Of a stretch of DNA of 64,000 bases, positions 53,930-63,875 are shown piece after piece. Source of the stretch: an uncultured Collinsella sp. (lineage in GTDB: Bacteria; Actinomycetota; Coriobacteriia; Coriobacteriales; Coriobacteriaceae). The first letter of the stretch is position 1, and every line of letters starts with the position of its first letter. The stretch is taken from contig CATXJW010000009.1 in the NCBI GenBank assembly GCA_958370325.1, positions 1-64,000 on the forward strand, given 5' to 3'. The position numbers were made by a program, and so were the translations under genes. The notes below the pieces were generated by a model. That model had not been told where the DNA came from. It searched no databases and was given only the letters and a program-made list of their open reading frames with translations.

Positions 53930-54058
53930 GGCCGGGGCCGGGCTTGGTTTTGAAAACGTCCTCGACCAATGAAGCGCCCCCGTTCTGCTCCTTCGGAGCT
54001 ACGAACGGGGGCGCTTCTGGTCTGCGGAATGTTTTCAAAACCAAGCCCGGCCCCGGCC
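53930..54058. repeat. 129-bp nested palindrome
   Basis: Outer arms of 28 bp (53930-53957 and 54031-54058) are perfect reverse complements; inside them are perfect 15-bp arms GAAGCGCCCCCGTTC (53971) and its complement (54003), and at the tip GCTCC-TTC-GGAGC. It lies between the ATPase gene and the convergent DtxR-type gene. It may terminate both transcripts or be a mobile palindromic unit. Confidence 0.85.
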
Positions 54059-54136
54059 TGCGGCGACACAACTGGCGGTTCTTGGGCATCGCTTGCTGGC
54101 GGGGTTCCTTGTCTGAGTTGGACTTAGTTGGCGGGG

Positions 54137-54514
54137 CTATTGATCCCGGTCGCTGCCCCGTCTCAGCATCGATCTTAGCTTCTCGAAGCTCTCCTCGCTC
54201 AGGCAGTGCTCCATGTGGCAGCCCTCTTGCGACGCGACCTCGGGCGTTACGCCTGCGTCCTCTAGCAGCCCTACAAAAAAGCAGTGGCGCTCCCACATTT
54301 GACGAGCGACCTCCAGCCCTCGTTCTGTCAGATGAACATCTCGTTTGCCCATTTCGACATAGCCGTTGCTCTCCAAGGCCGCCATGGCTTTAGAGACGCT
54401 TGCTTTGGTTACGCCCAAGTATTCGGCAACGTCGATCGAGCGCACGATGCCCTGACGTTCCGATAGGACGTAGATCGATTCGAGATAGTCTTCTCCGGAT
54501 TCACGTAGGGCCAT
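54137..54514 (-). CDS. DtxR/MntR-family metal-dependent regulator
   Basis: The 125-residue protein has the family winged helix (SIDVAEYLGVTKASVSKAMAALESNGYVE) and a C-terminal metal-binding and dimerisation part with the typical GCHMEHCLSEES. It would repress when loaded with Mn2+ or Fe2+. It lacks the SH3-like third domain and so is closer to MntR in size. It faces the Zn/Cd pump across the large palindrome. Its own target genes are not visible. Confidence 0.88.
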   Translation of the reverse strand: MALRESGEDYLESIYVLSERQGIVRSIDVAEYLGVTKASVSKAMAALESNGYVEMGKRDVHLTERGLEVARQMWERHCFFVGLLEDAGVTPEVASQEGCHMEHCLSEESFEKLRSMLRRGSDRDQ

Positions 54515-54657
54515 GGGCCGCCTTTCGCGATGGCTTCTAGTTAGCCTTTGGATACTTTTACTTGATTTACTTTACCGCAAAAGTTGCCCATGTCTTACTA
54601 CGTTGTTTAAAAAGTTAACCGTGTTTCACAAAACGCACGGGACGAAATCAAAACTGG

Positions 54658-54719
54658 GACACGCCCCGCAAGGAGTGTCCCCCAACTGCCGGCAGAAAAG
54701 GAACGTCCCCAGATGCCGA
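54658..54719. repeat. Family B intergenic repeat (GGAGTGTCCCC / GGAACGTCCCC units)
   Basis: Shares AAGGAGTGTCCC, ACTGCCGGCA and GGAACGTCCCCAGATGCCG with the cluster at 4991-5124. Located just past the end of the minus-strand HAD gene. Confidence 0.65.
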
Positions 54720-54727
54720 ATCCGCAG

Positions 54728-55498
54728 CTACAGCAGGCCAAAGTGTTTGGCGGCGTTGTAGATGCCGTCGTCGTCCACGGCGGCCGTCACGTAGGTCGCC
54801 GCGGCCTTCACGGTATCCTGCGCGTTGCCCATGGCCACGCTCGTGCCCACGGCGGAAAACATCGACAGGTCGTTCTCGCCATCGCCAAAGGCGATCGCCT
54901 CGCTCGCGTCGATATCCAGCCGCTCGAGCGTCGCCGCCACGCCCAGGTCCTTGCCGCCGTTGGCCGGAATAATGTCGCAGAACAGATCACACCAGCGCGT
55001 GGTGAGCGAATGCGACACGGCGTCGGTCACGATATGTTCGTCGGCAGGGTCCACAAAGGCGCAGAACTGGTAAACCGGCGCGTCAAAAGCGTGCTCAAAC
55101 GGTTCCTCGTGGTAGACAATCCCCGCGTTGCTGCCGGCCGTCACCACGCGCTCGGACAGGCGGTTCACAAACGAGTTCTCGCCCTGCATACACAGCGAGT
55201 CATAGCGCCCCTGCGCCACCTGGTCCACAATCACCGCAACGTCGTCCGGGTCAATCGGGCAGCTACGGTAAACGCCCTTGGCATCAAAACAGTGCTGGCC
55301 CGAAAGCGTAATGTACGCATCCCAACCCAAGTTGAACAGCCAATCGGGCATCTGGTAGGTCGGGCGACCCGTAGCAATCACACATGCGATCCCCTGCTCG
55401 TGAAAGCTGTCGAGCACCTGCTGTGCCGACGCCGGAATCCGGTGGGTCTTAAAGCTCAGCAGCGTGCCGTCGATATCGAAAAACGCGGCCTTGATCAT
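54728..55498 (-). CDS. Cof-type HAD-IIB family hydrolase
   Basis: The 256-residue protein has HAD motif I FFDIDGTLLS, motif II VIATGRP, and the motif IV region IAFGDGENDLSMF, with the Cof-type cap in between. It likely dephosphorylates sugar phosphates or flavin-type substrates. It follows the ABC-F gene by 6 bp, so they share a transcript. Substrate unknown. Confidence 0.92.
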   Translation of the reverse strand: MIKAAFFDIDGTLLSFKTHRIPASAQQVLDSFHEQGIACVIATGRPTYQMPDWLFNLGWDAYITLSGQHCFDAKGVYRSCPIDPDDVAVIVDQVAQGRYDSLCMQGENSFVNRLSERVVTAGSNAGIVYHEEPFEHAFDAPVYQFCAFVDPADEHIVTDAVSHSLTTRWCDLFCDIIPANGGKDLGVAATLERLDIDASEAIAFGDGENDLSMFSAVGTSVAMGNAQDTVKAAATYVTAAVDDDGIYNAAKHFGLL

Positions 55499-55504
55499 CC
55501 TCGC

Positions 55505-57364
55505 CTACTCCTCGCCCTCGAGCTTCTCGCTCGCCTCGAGCCACGCCATCTCCAACTCGTCCATGGCGGCGTGGGCCTCGTCGATCTTTGCCTGCTGCTC
55601 GCCCAGCGCCGTGTAGTTGGTGGGGTCGACCTGAGCCATCGCGGCCTCGGCCTCCTCCACGCGGGCGCGCTGCGTCTCCATTTTGCGCTCGAGCGAGCTC
55701 ACCTCGCGACGAAGCTTCTGGCGTTCGGCGTTGGAAAGGCCATTGGGCTGGCCGCTCGACTTGGGCTTTTCGGCCGCAGCCGCCGCGGCACCGGTGTCAA
55801 ACGTGCCGGTCTTGGCGCTCGGCGCACCCACGGGCTCGCCCTCGGCGGTGGCGTTGCACAGGCACAGGTACTGGTCCACGCCGCCGGGCATATGCGTCAG
55901 GTGGCCGTCGAGCAGCGCCCACTGCTGGTCGGTCACGCGCTCCATAAGGAAGCGGTCGTGCGTCACCAGGATCAGCGTGCCGGGCCAGCCGTCGAGCAGG
56001 TCCTCGACAATCGCGAGCATGTCGGTATCCAGGTCGTTGCCGGGCTCGTCCAGGATAAGCACGTTGGGCTCGTCCAGGATCGTCAGCAGCAGCGACAGGC
56101 GACGGCGCTGGCCGCCCGAAAGATCGCCGATGCGACTCCAGAGCTGCTGTGTCGTAAAGCCCAGGCGCTCGCAAAGTTTCTCGGGCGAAGTCTCCTTGCC
56201 GTCGATGACGTAGTACTTCTTATAGTTGCCGAGCACCTCGCGGATCGTGTCACCCATGTAGGGCTCGAGTTCCTCGAGCTGCTGCGACAGAACGCCAAAG
56301 CGCACCGTCTGGCCAATCTTCACACGGCCGCGCGTGGGCTCAATCTTGCCCTGGATCACGTCGAGCAAGGTCGACTTGCCGGCGCCGTTCTCGCCCAAAA
56401 GACCATAGCGGTCGCCCGCACCAATGAGCCAGGTCACGTCGGTGAGCACCTGCTTGGGCGCGCCATCGGTATCCGCATAGCCGGCGTCCACATCGACCAC
56501 GTCGATAACCTGCTTGCCCAGGCGGCTCACGGCCAGGCGCTTGAGCTCCAGCTCGTCGCGCACGGGCGGTACGTCGGCGATCAGCTCGCGGGCGGCATCC
56601 ACGCGAAACTTGGGCTTGGTGGAGCGCGCCTGGGCACCGCGGCTCAGCCACGCGAGCTCCTTACGTGCCATGTTGCGACGGCGCTCCTCGGTAACGGCGG
56701 CCATGCGGTCGCGCTCCACGCGCTGCAGGATGTATGCCGAATAGCCGCCCTCGAAGGGGTCGACCTGGCCGTCGTGGACCTCCCACATGCTGGTGCAGAC
56801 CTCGTCCAAGAACCAGCGATCGTGCGTGACCACGAGCATGGCGCCCTGACCGCGCTGCCAGCGGGCCTTTAAGTGACGCGCAAGCCAGTTGATGGTGCGC
56901 ATGTCCAGGTGGTTGGTGGGCTCGTCGAGCATGAGCACGTCGTAGTCGCCGATCAGCAGGCGCGCGAGGTCCACGCGACGGCGTTGGCCGCCCGAAAGCT
57001 CGCCTACCGTGCCCTCCCAGGGCACATCGCTGATGAGGCCGGCCAGAATCTGGCGCGTACGCGGACTCGACGCCCACTCATACTCGGGCGTGTCGCCCAC
57101 GACGGCATGATGCACGGTGTCGGTATCAACCAGGTCGTCCTTTTGGCCGAGCAGGCCGATCGTGGTGCCGCGACGGTGCGTCACGCGGCCGTCGTCGGGC
57201 TCCAGCGTGCCGGCAAGCACGCTCAACAGCGTCGACTTGCCGTCGCCGTTTTTACCGACAATACCAATGCGGTCGCCCTCGCCCACGCCGAGCGTCACGC
57301 TATCGAAAATATGCTTGGTGGGAAACTCTAGGCTGACGGAATCGCATCCCAAAAGAATCGCCAT
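55505..57364 (-). CDS. ABC-F family ATPase (Uup-like)
   Basis: The 619-residue protein has two ABC domains (GKNGDGKST at 37-45 and GENGAGKST near 327), two LSGGQRRR signatures, and no membrane segments. The C-terminal end (about 530-619) is a charged coiled coil, the Uup-style tail. ABC-F proteins act on ribosomes, or for Uup on branched DNA. The ATG at 57364 follows AAGGAG; a longer upstream reading has no support. The first domain begins MAILLGCDSVSLEF, fitting the family start. Confidence 0.93.
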   Translation of the reverse strand: MAILLGCDSVSLEFPTKHIFDSVTLGVGEGDRIGIVGKNGDGKSTLLSVLAGTLEPDDGRVTHRRGTTIGLLGQKDDLVDTDTVHHAVVGDTPEYEWASSPRTRQILAGLISDVPWEGTVGELSGGQRRRVDLARLLIGDYDVLMLDEPTNHLDMRTINWLARHLKARWQRGQGAMLVVTHDRWFLDEVCTSMWEVHDGQVDPFEGGYSAYILQRVERDRMAAVTEERRRNMARKELAWLSRGAQARSTKPKFRVDAARELIADVPPVRDELELKRLAVSRLGKQVIDVVDVDAGYADTDGAPKQVLTDVTWLIGAGDRYGLLGENGAGKSTLLDVIQGKIEPTRGRVKIGQTVRFGVLSQQLEELEPYMGDTIREVLGNYKKYYVIDGKETSPEKLCERLGFTTQQLWSRIGDLSGGQRRRLSLLLTILDEPNVLILDEPGNDLDTDMLAIVEDLLDGWPGTLILVTHDRFLMERVTDQQWALLDGHLTHMPGGVDQYLCLCNATAEGEPVGAPSAKTGTFDTGAAAAAAEKPKSSGQPNGLSNAERQKLRREVSSLERKMETQRARVEEAEAAMAQVDPTNYTALGEQQAKIDEAHAAMDELEMAWLEASEKLEGEE

Positions 57365-57435
57365 ATGCCCTGCTCCTTCGTAGAAATTCAACGTTGTCCA
57401 TGATAGCAGCGAAAAGGCAGGACGCACACGGCACA

Positions 57436-57473
57436 CAAAAGGCGGGCCATCTCCCAAAAGAGATGACCCGCCT
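57436..57473 (-). terminator. Terminator of the pst operon
   Basis: On the minus strand, AGGCGGGTCATCT pairs with AGATGGCCCGCCT (one G-U pair), followed by TTTTGTGTG. It lies 56 bp after the pstB stop. Confidence 0.8.
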
Positions 57474-57528
57474 CTCCAATCAGTCCCGCGACAACCGTGG
57501 CCGCCGCGGGCCTCAAGCATGTCCCGGA

Positions 57529-58397
<869 letters not shown>

Positions 58398-58401
<4 letters not shown>

Positions 58402-59324
58402 TCGGCCGTCATCTTCCTTGCCAGTTGTTTGCCCACGATACGGGCGACTACGTTAAACAGCAGCACGCAGATCATCAGCAGTGCGGCAGTTCCCCAAACG
58501 ATCTGCTGGGCCTCGGGGCTGCCCTCGCCATAGATCTTGTAGATGTGCACGGCGAGCGACTCACCGGGACGGAACACGTTCCAGGCGCAAGTGGGGCTCG
58601 ACAGGTTAAAGCTCAAGAAGTTCAGACGCACCGGCGAGCTCATGCCCGAGGTAAAGAGTAGCGCCGCGGCCTCACCAAACACGCGGCCGGCCGAAAGCAC
58701 GATGCCCGTCACGATGGCAGGCATGGCCTCGGGGATCAGGATGTGCAGCGTGGCCTCCCAGCGAGTGAGGCCCATGGCCAGGCACGCATCGCGCTGGGCC
58801 TGCGGCACGTCCTCGAGCGCCTGCTGAATCACGCGCACCAGGATGGGGATGTTGAACATGGTGAGCGCGACGGCGCCGGAGATGATGGAGTACTTCCAGC
58901 CCAGCTGCACCGAGAACACTAGAAAGCCGAACATGCCGACGACGATGGAGGGCAGCGAAGACAGCGTCTCGATGGCGGTCGAGGCGATGTCGCGGATGGG
59001 GCCGTCCGGCGCGTACTCAACCAAAAAGACCGCGCCGCCCAGGCTGATGGGCACCGAGATGACCAGGGTGATCAGCAGCAGGTAGAACGAGTCGAACAGC
59101 TGGTAGAGCACACCGCCCTGGGTTCCGTTGGCGCGCGCGGGCTGCGTGAGAAAGCCCGGCTGGAACAGCGTCGAGATGCCCTCGAACAGGATGTAGGCCA
59201 CCATGGAGACGACGATGAGCATGACGATGGCGACGATCGCCGTCAGCACGCCCGTGGCGATGCGGTCCTGCCTTTGGACACGCCCGAGTCTCGCCTCGTC
59301 GATATGGATGCGCGTGCTAGCCAC
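58398..59324 (-). CDS. pstA: Phosphate ABC transporter permease PstA
   Basis: The 308-residue membrane protein has six hydrophobic segments and the conserved EAA-type loop (LALGLTRWEATLHILIPEAMP-like: MGLTRWEATLHILIPEA). The start is placed at the GTG at 59324, which overlaps the pstC stop by 8 bp and has GGGGGCGAAGG upstream. It pairs with PstC to form the membrane channel of the phosphate importer. Confidence 0.95.
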
Positions 59325-60225
59325 GAGCCTTCGCCCCCTTGCGGCCAATGAGATGGATGATCAGGATGAAGATGAGGCTCATGCCCATCAGCAGCAGGCC
59401 GAGCGCCCACAGGACGTCGTCTTGGGCCGACCCCTCGGCATAGACCGCCATAGATGTGGTGAGCGTGGTGGTGATGGTGGAGGCCGGCGACAGCAGCGAC
59501 GTCGGCATGGCCTCGATACCGCCGATAACCATGCGCACGGCAAGCGTCTCGCCAAAGGCGCGCGTCATGCCAAGGATGACTGCGGTCATGAGCGAGGGCA
59601 TGGCGCTCTTGAGCACCACGTGCCAGATGGTCTGCCAGCGGGTGTAGCCCAGCGCGAGCGAGCCCTGGCGGTAGCTGTCGGGCACGGCGCGCAGGCCATC
59701 GACCGAAAGCGTGGTCATCGTCGGCAGAATCATGACGGCCAGCACGATGGCGCCGGGCAAGATGCCCAGGCCTGTGCTCACGTGGAAAACGCTCTTCATA
59801 AAACCGACGACCACGTGAAAACCGATCAGGCCAAAGACGACCGAGGGAATGCCGGTCAAAAGCTCAATGAGCGGCTGAAAGACCTTGGAGCCAAACTTAG
59901 GCTGAATCTCGACCGCAAAGATGGCAGAGCCGATGGCGATGGGCAGTGCGATGAGCGTGGAGAGCACCATGACCGCAAACGAGGTGACGATCAGGGGCAG
60001 GGCGCCAGTGTAGGGCAGGCCGTTTTCGGCCGTGTTGGCCAGGTCCCACTTGGTGCCGGTGAAGAACTCAACGATCGAGACGCCGTCCTTAACAAAAGCC
60101 GAGAGGCCCTTTTGAGCGACCATAAAGATGAGCGCGGCAACGACAAGCGTCACGAGCGCTACGCACGCGCCCGTGACGCCCAGGCCCACGTTCTCAAGGT
60201 CGCGCTTTGGCAGCTGTTTTGCCAT
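59317..60225 (-). CDS. pstC: Phosphate ABC transporter permease PstC
   Basis: The 302-residue protein has six membrane segments with LALGYTRWQTIWHVVLKSA as the cytoplasmic coupling loop, and the family's FFTGTKWDLAN periplasmic-type segment near the start. It follows pstS by 24 bp and overlaps pstA, so the order is pstS-pstC-pstA-pstB. Confidence 0.96.
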   Translation of the reverse strand: MAKQLPKRDLENVGLGVTGACVALVTLVVAALIFMVAQKGLSAFVKDGVSIVEFFTGTKWDLANTAENGLPYTGALPLIVTSFAVMVLSTLIALPIAIGSAIFAVEIQPKFGSKVFQPLIELLTGIPSVVFGLIGFHVVVGFMKSVFHVSTGLGILPGAIVLAVMILPTMTTLSVDGLRAVPDSYRQGSLALGYTRWQTIWHVVLKSAMPSLMTAVILGMTRAFGETLAVRMVIGGIEAMPTSLLSPASTITTTLTTSMAVYAEGSAQDDVLWALGLLLMGMSLIFILIIHLIGRKGAKARG

Positions 60226-60249
60226 TGCAAACCTTTCCGGGGCGATTAC

Positions 60250-61188
60250 TTATTTAGCGGAGACCTTGCCGCTGGCGTCCTTGACGACCTTCATGGCAGA
60301 GACGGGAATAAAGCCCTGCTCCTCGACGAGCTTGCCCTGGACGTCGTCGGAAAGCATGAACTCCAGGAAGGCCTTGGTGGCGTCGTCAGCGTCCTTAGCG
60401 CAGTACATGTGCTCGGTCGCCCAGATCTTAAAGGAGTCGTCGGTGACGTTTGCGCTCTTGGGCTCTACGCCCTCGACCTTGATGGCATTGAACTTGGAGT
60501 CATCGAAGTGCGAGAAGTCGAGGTAGGAGATGGCGTTGTCGGTGCTGCCCATCTGAGTCTGGACATCGCCGGACTTGTCGAGCTCGGCGTCGCCCTTAAA
60601 GTCGACGGCCTCGTCGCCAAAGACGGCGGCCTCGAAGGTGGCGCGGGTACCGGAGCCGGCCTTGCGGTTGAGGACGACGATCTTGGCGTCGTCGCCGCCA
60701 ACCTCCTTCCAGTTGGTGATCTGGCCGGAGAAGATGCCCTTGAGCTGCTCGAGGGACAGGTCGTCGACCTTCACGTTCTTGGAGACGACGGGGCCCATGC
60801 CCACGACAGCGACCTCGTGATCGACGAGGTTCTTGACCTGATCGGCCTCGAGCTTGGTCTCGGCGAAGACGTCGGAGTTACCGATGGTGACGGTGCCGGC
60901 GGCAACAGCGGTCAGGCCCTTGCCCGAACCGTTGCCCGAACCGGAGACGGAGACGTCGGGGTTGGCATCCATAAACTTCTCGGCAGCAGCCTCGACGAGA
61001 GCCTGGAACGAAGAGGCGCCGTCGTAGGTCACCTCGCCCGAGACGGACTCGGCAGCAGCGGCACTGCCCTCAGCAGCGGTGTTGGCGGCGTTGGAGCCAC
61101 CGCAACCAACGAGACCGAGACCGACGATGCTGGCAAGACCACCAGCAAGGCCGAGGAACTGACGACGAGAATAAGCCTGATCGAGCAT
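60250..61188 (-). CDS. pstS: Phosphate-binding lipoprotein PstS
   Basis: The 312-residue precursor has a twin-Arg-like signal (SRRQFLGLAGG at 7-17) and a lipobox LVGC ending at Cys29, so it is likely exported and anchored to the outer face of the membrane. The mature part has the phosphate-binding signatures GSGNGSGKG and KAGSGTRATFE. The start at 61188 is behind AAAGGAAG. It is the first pst gene. Confidence 0.95.
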   Translation of the reverse strand: MLDQAYSRRQFLGLAGGLASIVGLGLVGCGGSNAANTAAEGSAAAAESVSGEVTYDGASSFQALVEAAAEKFMDANPDVSVSGSGNGSGKGLTAVAAGTVTIGNSDVFAETKLEADQVKNLVDHEVAVVGMGPVVSKNVKVDDLSLEQLKGIFSGQITNWKEVGGDDAKIVVLNRKAGSGTRATFEAAVFGDEAVDFKGDAELDKSGDVQTQMGSTDNAISYLDFSHFDDSKFNAIKVEGVEPKSANVTDDSFKIWATEHMYCAKDADDATKAFLEFMLSDDVQGKLVEEQGFIPVSAMKVVKDASGKVSAK

Positions 61189-61412
61189 GATCTTCCTTTC
61201 ATACATGCGACTCGCGGGCACCCTGCCCGCTTTGCTGTTTGGAAAGATACGGCCTCGATCGGTCAGCGCCCGCGCCAACTGCGGTTTCTTACGGGCTATT
61301 GATAGACCCTTACCGCAAGCTCTGCCCAGCCTTTACAAACGGATAACAATCCAGCGCCGAACATGGCGCACCTTTTACACCGGAGGAGCGTCCCCAACGA
61401 CTATCCCACCGC
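61189..61412. other. Upstream region of pstS, no gene seen
   Basis: The region before pstS should hold the phosphate-responsive promoter. I could not choose a Pho-box or promoter with confidence. Together with the terminator and element C that follow, the gene-free stretch to 61564 is 376 bp. Confidence 0.5.
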
Positions 61413-61446
61413 AACAGAAAAAGCCCGGGCAAAAGCACCGGGCTCG
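61413..61446 (-). terminator. Terminator hairpin for the M20 dipeptidase gene
   Basis: On the minus strand AGCCCGG pairs with CCGGGCT, followed by TTTTTCTG. It lies past element C, downstream of the dipeptidase gene. Confidence 0.7.
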
Positions 61447-61467
61447 TATCCAAGCAGGATATAGGGG

Positions 61468-61561
61468 TTTCCCAGGTGCCCGAGATTGCCCCGAAAGAGG
61501 AGCGCCGCGTACTTTGGTACGCAAGCGACGGTTTGAGGGGCAAGGTCGGGTGCCTGGGGAA
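61468..61561. repeat. Structured repeat element C, copy 2
   Basis: Outer stem CCCAGGTGCCCGA (61471) with TCGGGTGCCTGGG (61546), all 13 positions pairing including two G-T pairs, and inner hairpin GCGTAC-TTTG-GTACGC (61507-61522). Conserved single-strand blocks CCGAAAGAGGAGCG and AGCGACGGTTTGAG match copy 1 at 6874. As there, it directly follows a minus-strand gene. Confidence 0.75.
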
Positions 61562-61564
61562 GCC

Positions 61565-63001
61565 CTACAGCTCGAGTTCGTTTAGACGTAGGATTGCCGC
61601 GATATAGATCTTGAGCGCTTGCTTGAGCTGTTCCTCGTTGGCGCACTCGTTGGGGCCGTGCATCTGGCCGCCCCATGCGGGCAGCTCTAAGCCGGTCTCC
61701 TCGGGGCCAAACGATACGGCGCGGGCAAAGTTGCGCGCGTACGTGCCGCCGCCCATGGCGAAGGGCTCGGCATGCTTACCCGTAAACTCGTTATAGGTAT
61801 CGATAAGCGCCTTCACGGCCGGATCGTCGGCCGAAACTGAGAACGGCACCTTGGCACGACCCACGCGATACGTCACACCAAAGCGGCCCACGAGCGGCTC
61901 GAGCTGCTCGCAGATGGTATCGGCACTGGTGCTATCGGGGAAGCGCACGTCGATGACCTGCTCAATGTGGCCATCCGCCACGCGAATGACGCCAGCGTTG
62001 CAGGTAAGCGGGCCAAACGCCGGACTCGTCGCATCGATACCCAGGCCGCGGCCATAGGCGTCCGCATGCACAAAGGCCAAAAACTTGACAAACTCGTGCT
62101 CGGCAGGCGTCAGCAGGCGCTCATCGCGTGCACCAAACGCGTCCTCAGCCTCGCGCAGATACGCCACGATCAGGCCGACGGCGTTGATGGTGCCCTCAGG
62201 CATCGAAGCGTGGCCGCCAATACCGTGGGCGAAAATCTGCGCATGCCCGCTATCGAGCGCCGTGATCTCCAGGCGGTCGGCGTTCTCGACGGGCGCTGGC
62301 AGCTCATCGGCGGCAATCGCAAGCTCGCAGATAGACTGCGACGGAATAGCGTTGCTCGCCTCGGCACCGCTCCAGGACACAATGCGCCCGCCGTCGGTCT
62401 TGGAGCTCACAAATGTCGCCCCAAACTGGCCCTTCTCGGCATTGCAGACCGGGAACTCGGCATCGGGCGTAAACAGAAAGTCGGGGTTCGCGTGGTTCTC
62501 CAGATAATGGTGAACGTCGGACATGCCCACTTCCTCATCGCAGCCCAGCAGCGCACGGAAGGTATAGCGCGGCACGATGCCGTGCTTGAGCAGGTAAGCG
62601 CCGGCGTAGAGCGACAACACGGCCGGACCCTTGTCGTCGATCACGCCACGGCCGAGCAGCCAGCCCTCGCGGCGCTCCATCGCAAACGGGTCGGTGCTCC
62701 AACCGGGGCCAGCGGGCACCACGTCCACATGGCAGATAGTCGCAAGCTGCTTATCGCCGCGGCCCGGGATATCGGCGATTCCCACAAAGCCCTCGTCATC
62801 GCTCGTCTGGTAGCCGAGCTTTTGCGCAATGCCGAGCGCGCAATCGAGCGCATCACGGACCGGGCGGCCAAACGGCGCACCGGGCTCCGCATCGGCAGCA
62901 ACTGCCACGGACGGATAGCTCACCAGCTGCTCGATATCGGCGACGACATCTTCCCAGACCTCGTCGACATACTCGGTAACGTTCTGCTCCACCTGATTCA
63001 T
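61565..63001 (-). CDS. M20 family dipeptidase (PepV/Sapep-like)
   Basis: The 478-residue protein has the zinc motifs ICHVDVVPAG, GRGVIDDKGP and the catalytic GCDEEVGMSD, with a C-terminal GGGTYARNF and GPNECANEEQL typical of PepV. It hydrolyses dipeptides in the cytosol using two metal ions. The ATG at 63001 has an excellent TAAGGAGG site. It lies 54 bp after the HAD phosphatase gene on the same strand. Confidence 0.93.
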   Translation of the reverse strand: MNQVEQNVTEYVDEVWEDVVADIEQLVSYPSVAVAADAEPGAPFGRPVRDALDCALGIAQKLGYQTSDDEGFVGIADIPGRGDKQLATICHVDVVPAGPGWSTDPFAMERREGWLLGRGVIDDKGPAVLSLYAGAYLLKHGIVPRYTFRALLGCDEEVGMSDVHHYLENHANPDFLFTPDAEFPVCNAEKGQFGATFVSSKTDGGRIVSWSGAEASNAIPSQSICELAIAADELPAPVENADRLEITALDSGHAQIFAHGIGGHASMPEGTINAVGLIVAYLREAEDAFGARDERLLTPAEHEFVKFLAFVHADAYGRGLGIDATSPAFGPLTCNAGVIRVADGHIEQVIDVRFPDSTSADTICEQLEPLVGRFGVTYRVGRAKVPFSVSADDPAVKALIDTYNEFTGKHAEPFAMGGGTYARNFARAVSFGPEETGLELPAWGGQMHGPNECANEEQLKQALKIYIAAILRLNELEL

Positions 63002-63055
63002 GGACGACCTCCTTACCAATGAGCGGCAAGCGTACCCGCCCCTCACATTACGTCA

Positions 63056-63718
63056 TTAGATAGCGAAAAGTTTAGCAAGCTCGGCCGCCGAGTGCACCAC
63101 CGCATCGGCACCCGCCGCCTCATGCTCGCCCAGCACCGCCGCGCCCGAATAGATGCCAATGCACGGCACGCCCATTGTGTGCGCGCCCTCGACGTCGTTA
63201 AAGCGGTCGCCGATCATCACGGCCTCGTCGGCAGTCGCGCCAAGCGCCGCCAGGGCGTCGCGGACCGAATCGGCCTTGGTCTCGCGTCCCTGCGGCGGAT
63301 TCATGCCAACCACCGCCTCAAACTGAGAAAGCCCCAGCTCATGCACCATGTCGATACACTTTGCCTCCATGCGAGACGTCGCCACGGCCATGCGATGACC
63401 CTGCGCCGCCAAGCCATCGAGCAGCTCGGGGATTCCGTCGAACACGGGATACTCCTCCGGACCCAGCTCGTCAAAAAAGGCACGGTACTCGTCGGCCACC
63501 ACGAGCGACTCCTCGCGCGTAAAGCCGTAAAAGTCGTGGAAGCTCTTCCACAGCGGAGGCCCGATCATGCGATGCAGGTCACCCATCTGCGCCTCCGAAA
63601 ACCCGCGCGCGGCCAACGTTTTGCGTGTCGAGGTCATCACCGCCCGGCCCGTATCTGCCACCGTGCCGTCAAAATCGAACAGCACGACCGGCCGCCTGCA
63701 TATCTCTAACGCCTCCAT
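63056..63718 (-). CDS. HAD hydrolase, phosphoglycolate phosphatase-like
   Basis: The 220-residue protein has HAD motif I LFDFDGTVADTG, the cap domain, motif II AVATSRMEAK and motif IV MIGDRFNDVEGA. It resembles phosphoglycolate phosphatase and pyrophosphatase PpaX types. The ATG at 63718 is best served by AGAGGA; two upstream in-frame starts are less likely. It may share a transcript with the dipeptidase. Confidence 0.9.
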   Translation of the reverse strand: MEALEICRRPVVLFDFDGTVADTGRAVMTSTRKTLAARGFSEAQMGDLHRMIGPPLWKSFHDFYGFTREESLVVADEYRAFFDELGPEEYPVFDGIPELLDGLAAQGHRMAVATSRMEAKCIDMVHELGLSQFEAVVGMNPPQGRETKADSVRDALAALGATADEAVMIGDRFNDVEGAHTMGVPCIGIYSGAAVLGEHEAAGADAVVHSAAELAKLFAI

Positions 63719-63766
63719 CGGCATTCCTCTTCCCCAGTTGACGATTTCCACACCGACACTTCAAAC

Positions 63767-63818
63767 TGTTGACTATTCAACAATTGAACCTAGCAATGTA
63801 GAGCAACTCAACTATACT
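63767..63818 (+). promoter_or_regulatory. Inverted repeat and -10 box before the second degV
   Basis: TGTTGA-CTAT-TCAACA at 63767-63782 is a 16-bp palindrome, and TATACT at 63813-63818 is a possible -10 box with a weak -35 (TAGCAA). A repressor site is plausible. Confidence 0.45.
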
Positions 63819-63875
63819 TGTCGCACTTTGCTCTCAGAAGGCGGCGCGCAAACGCCCCAACGAAAGGTGCAATTA

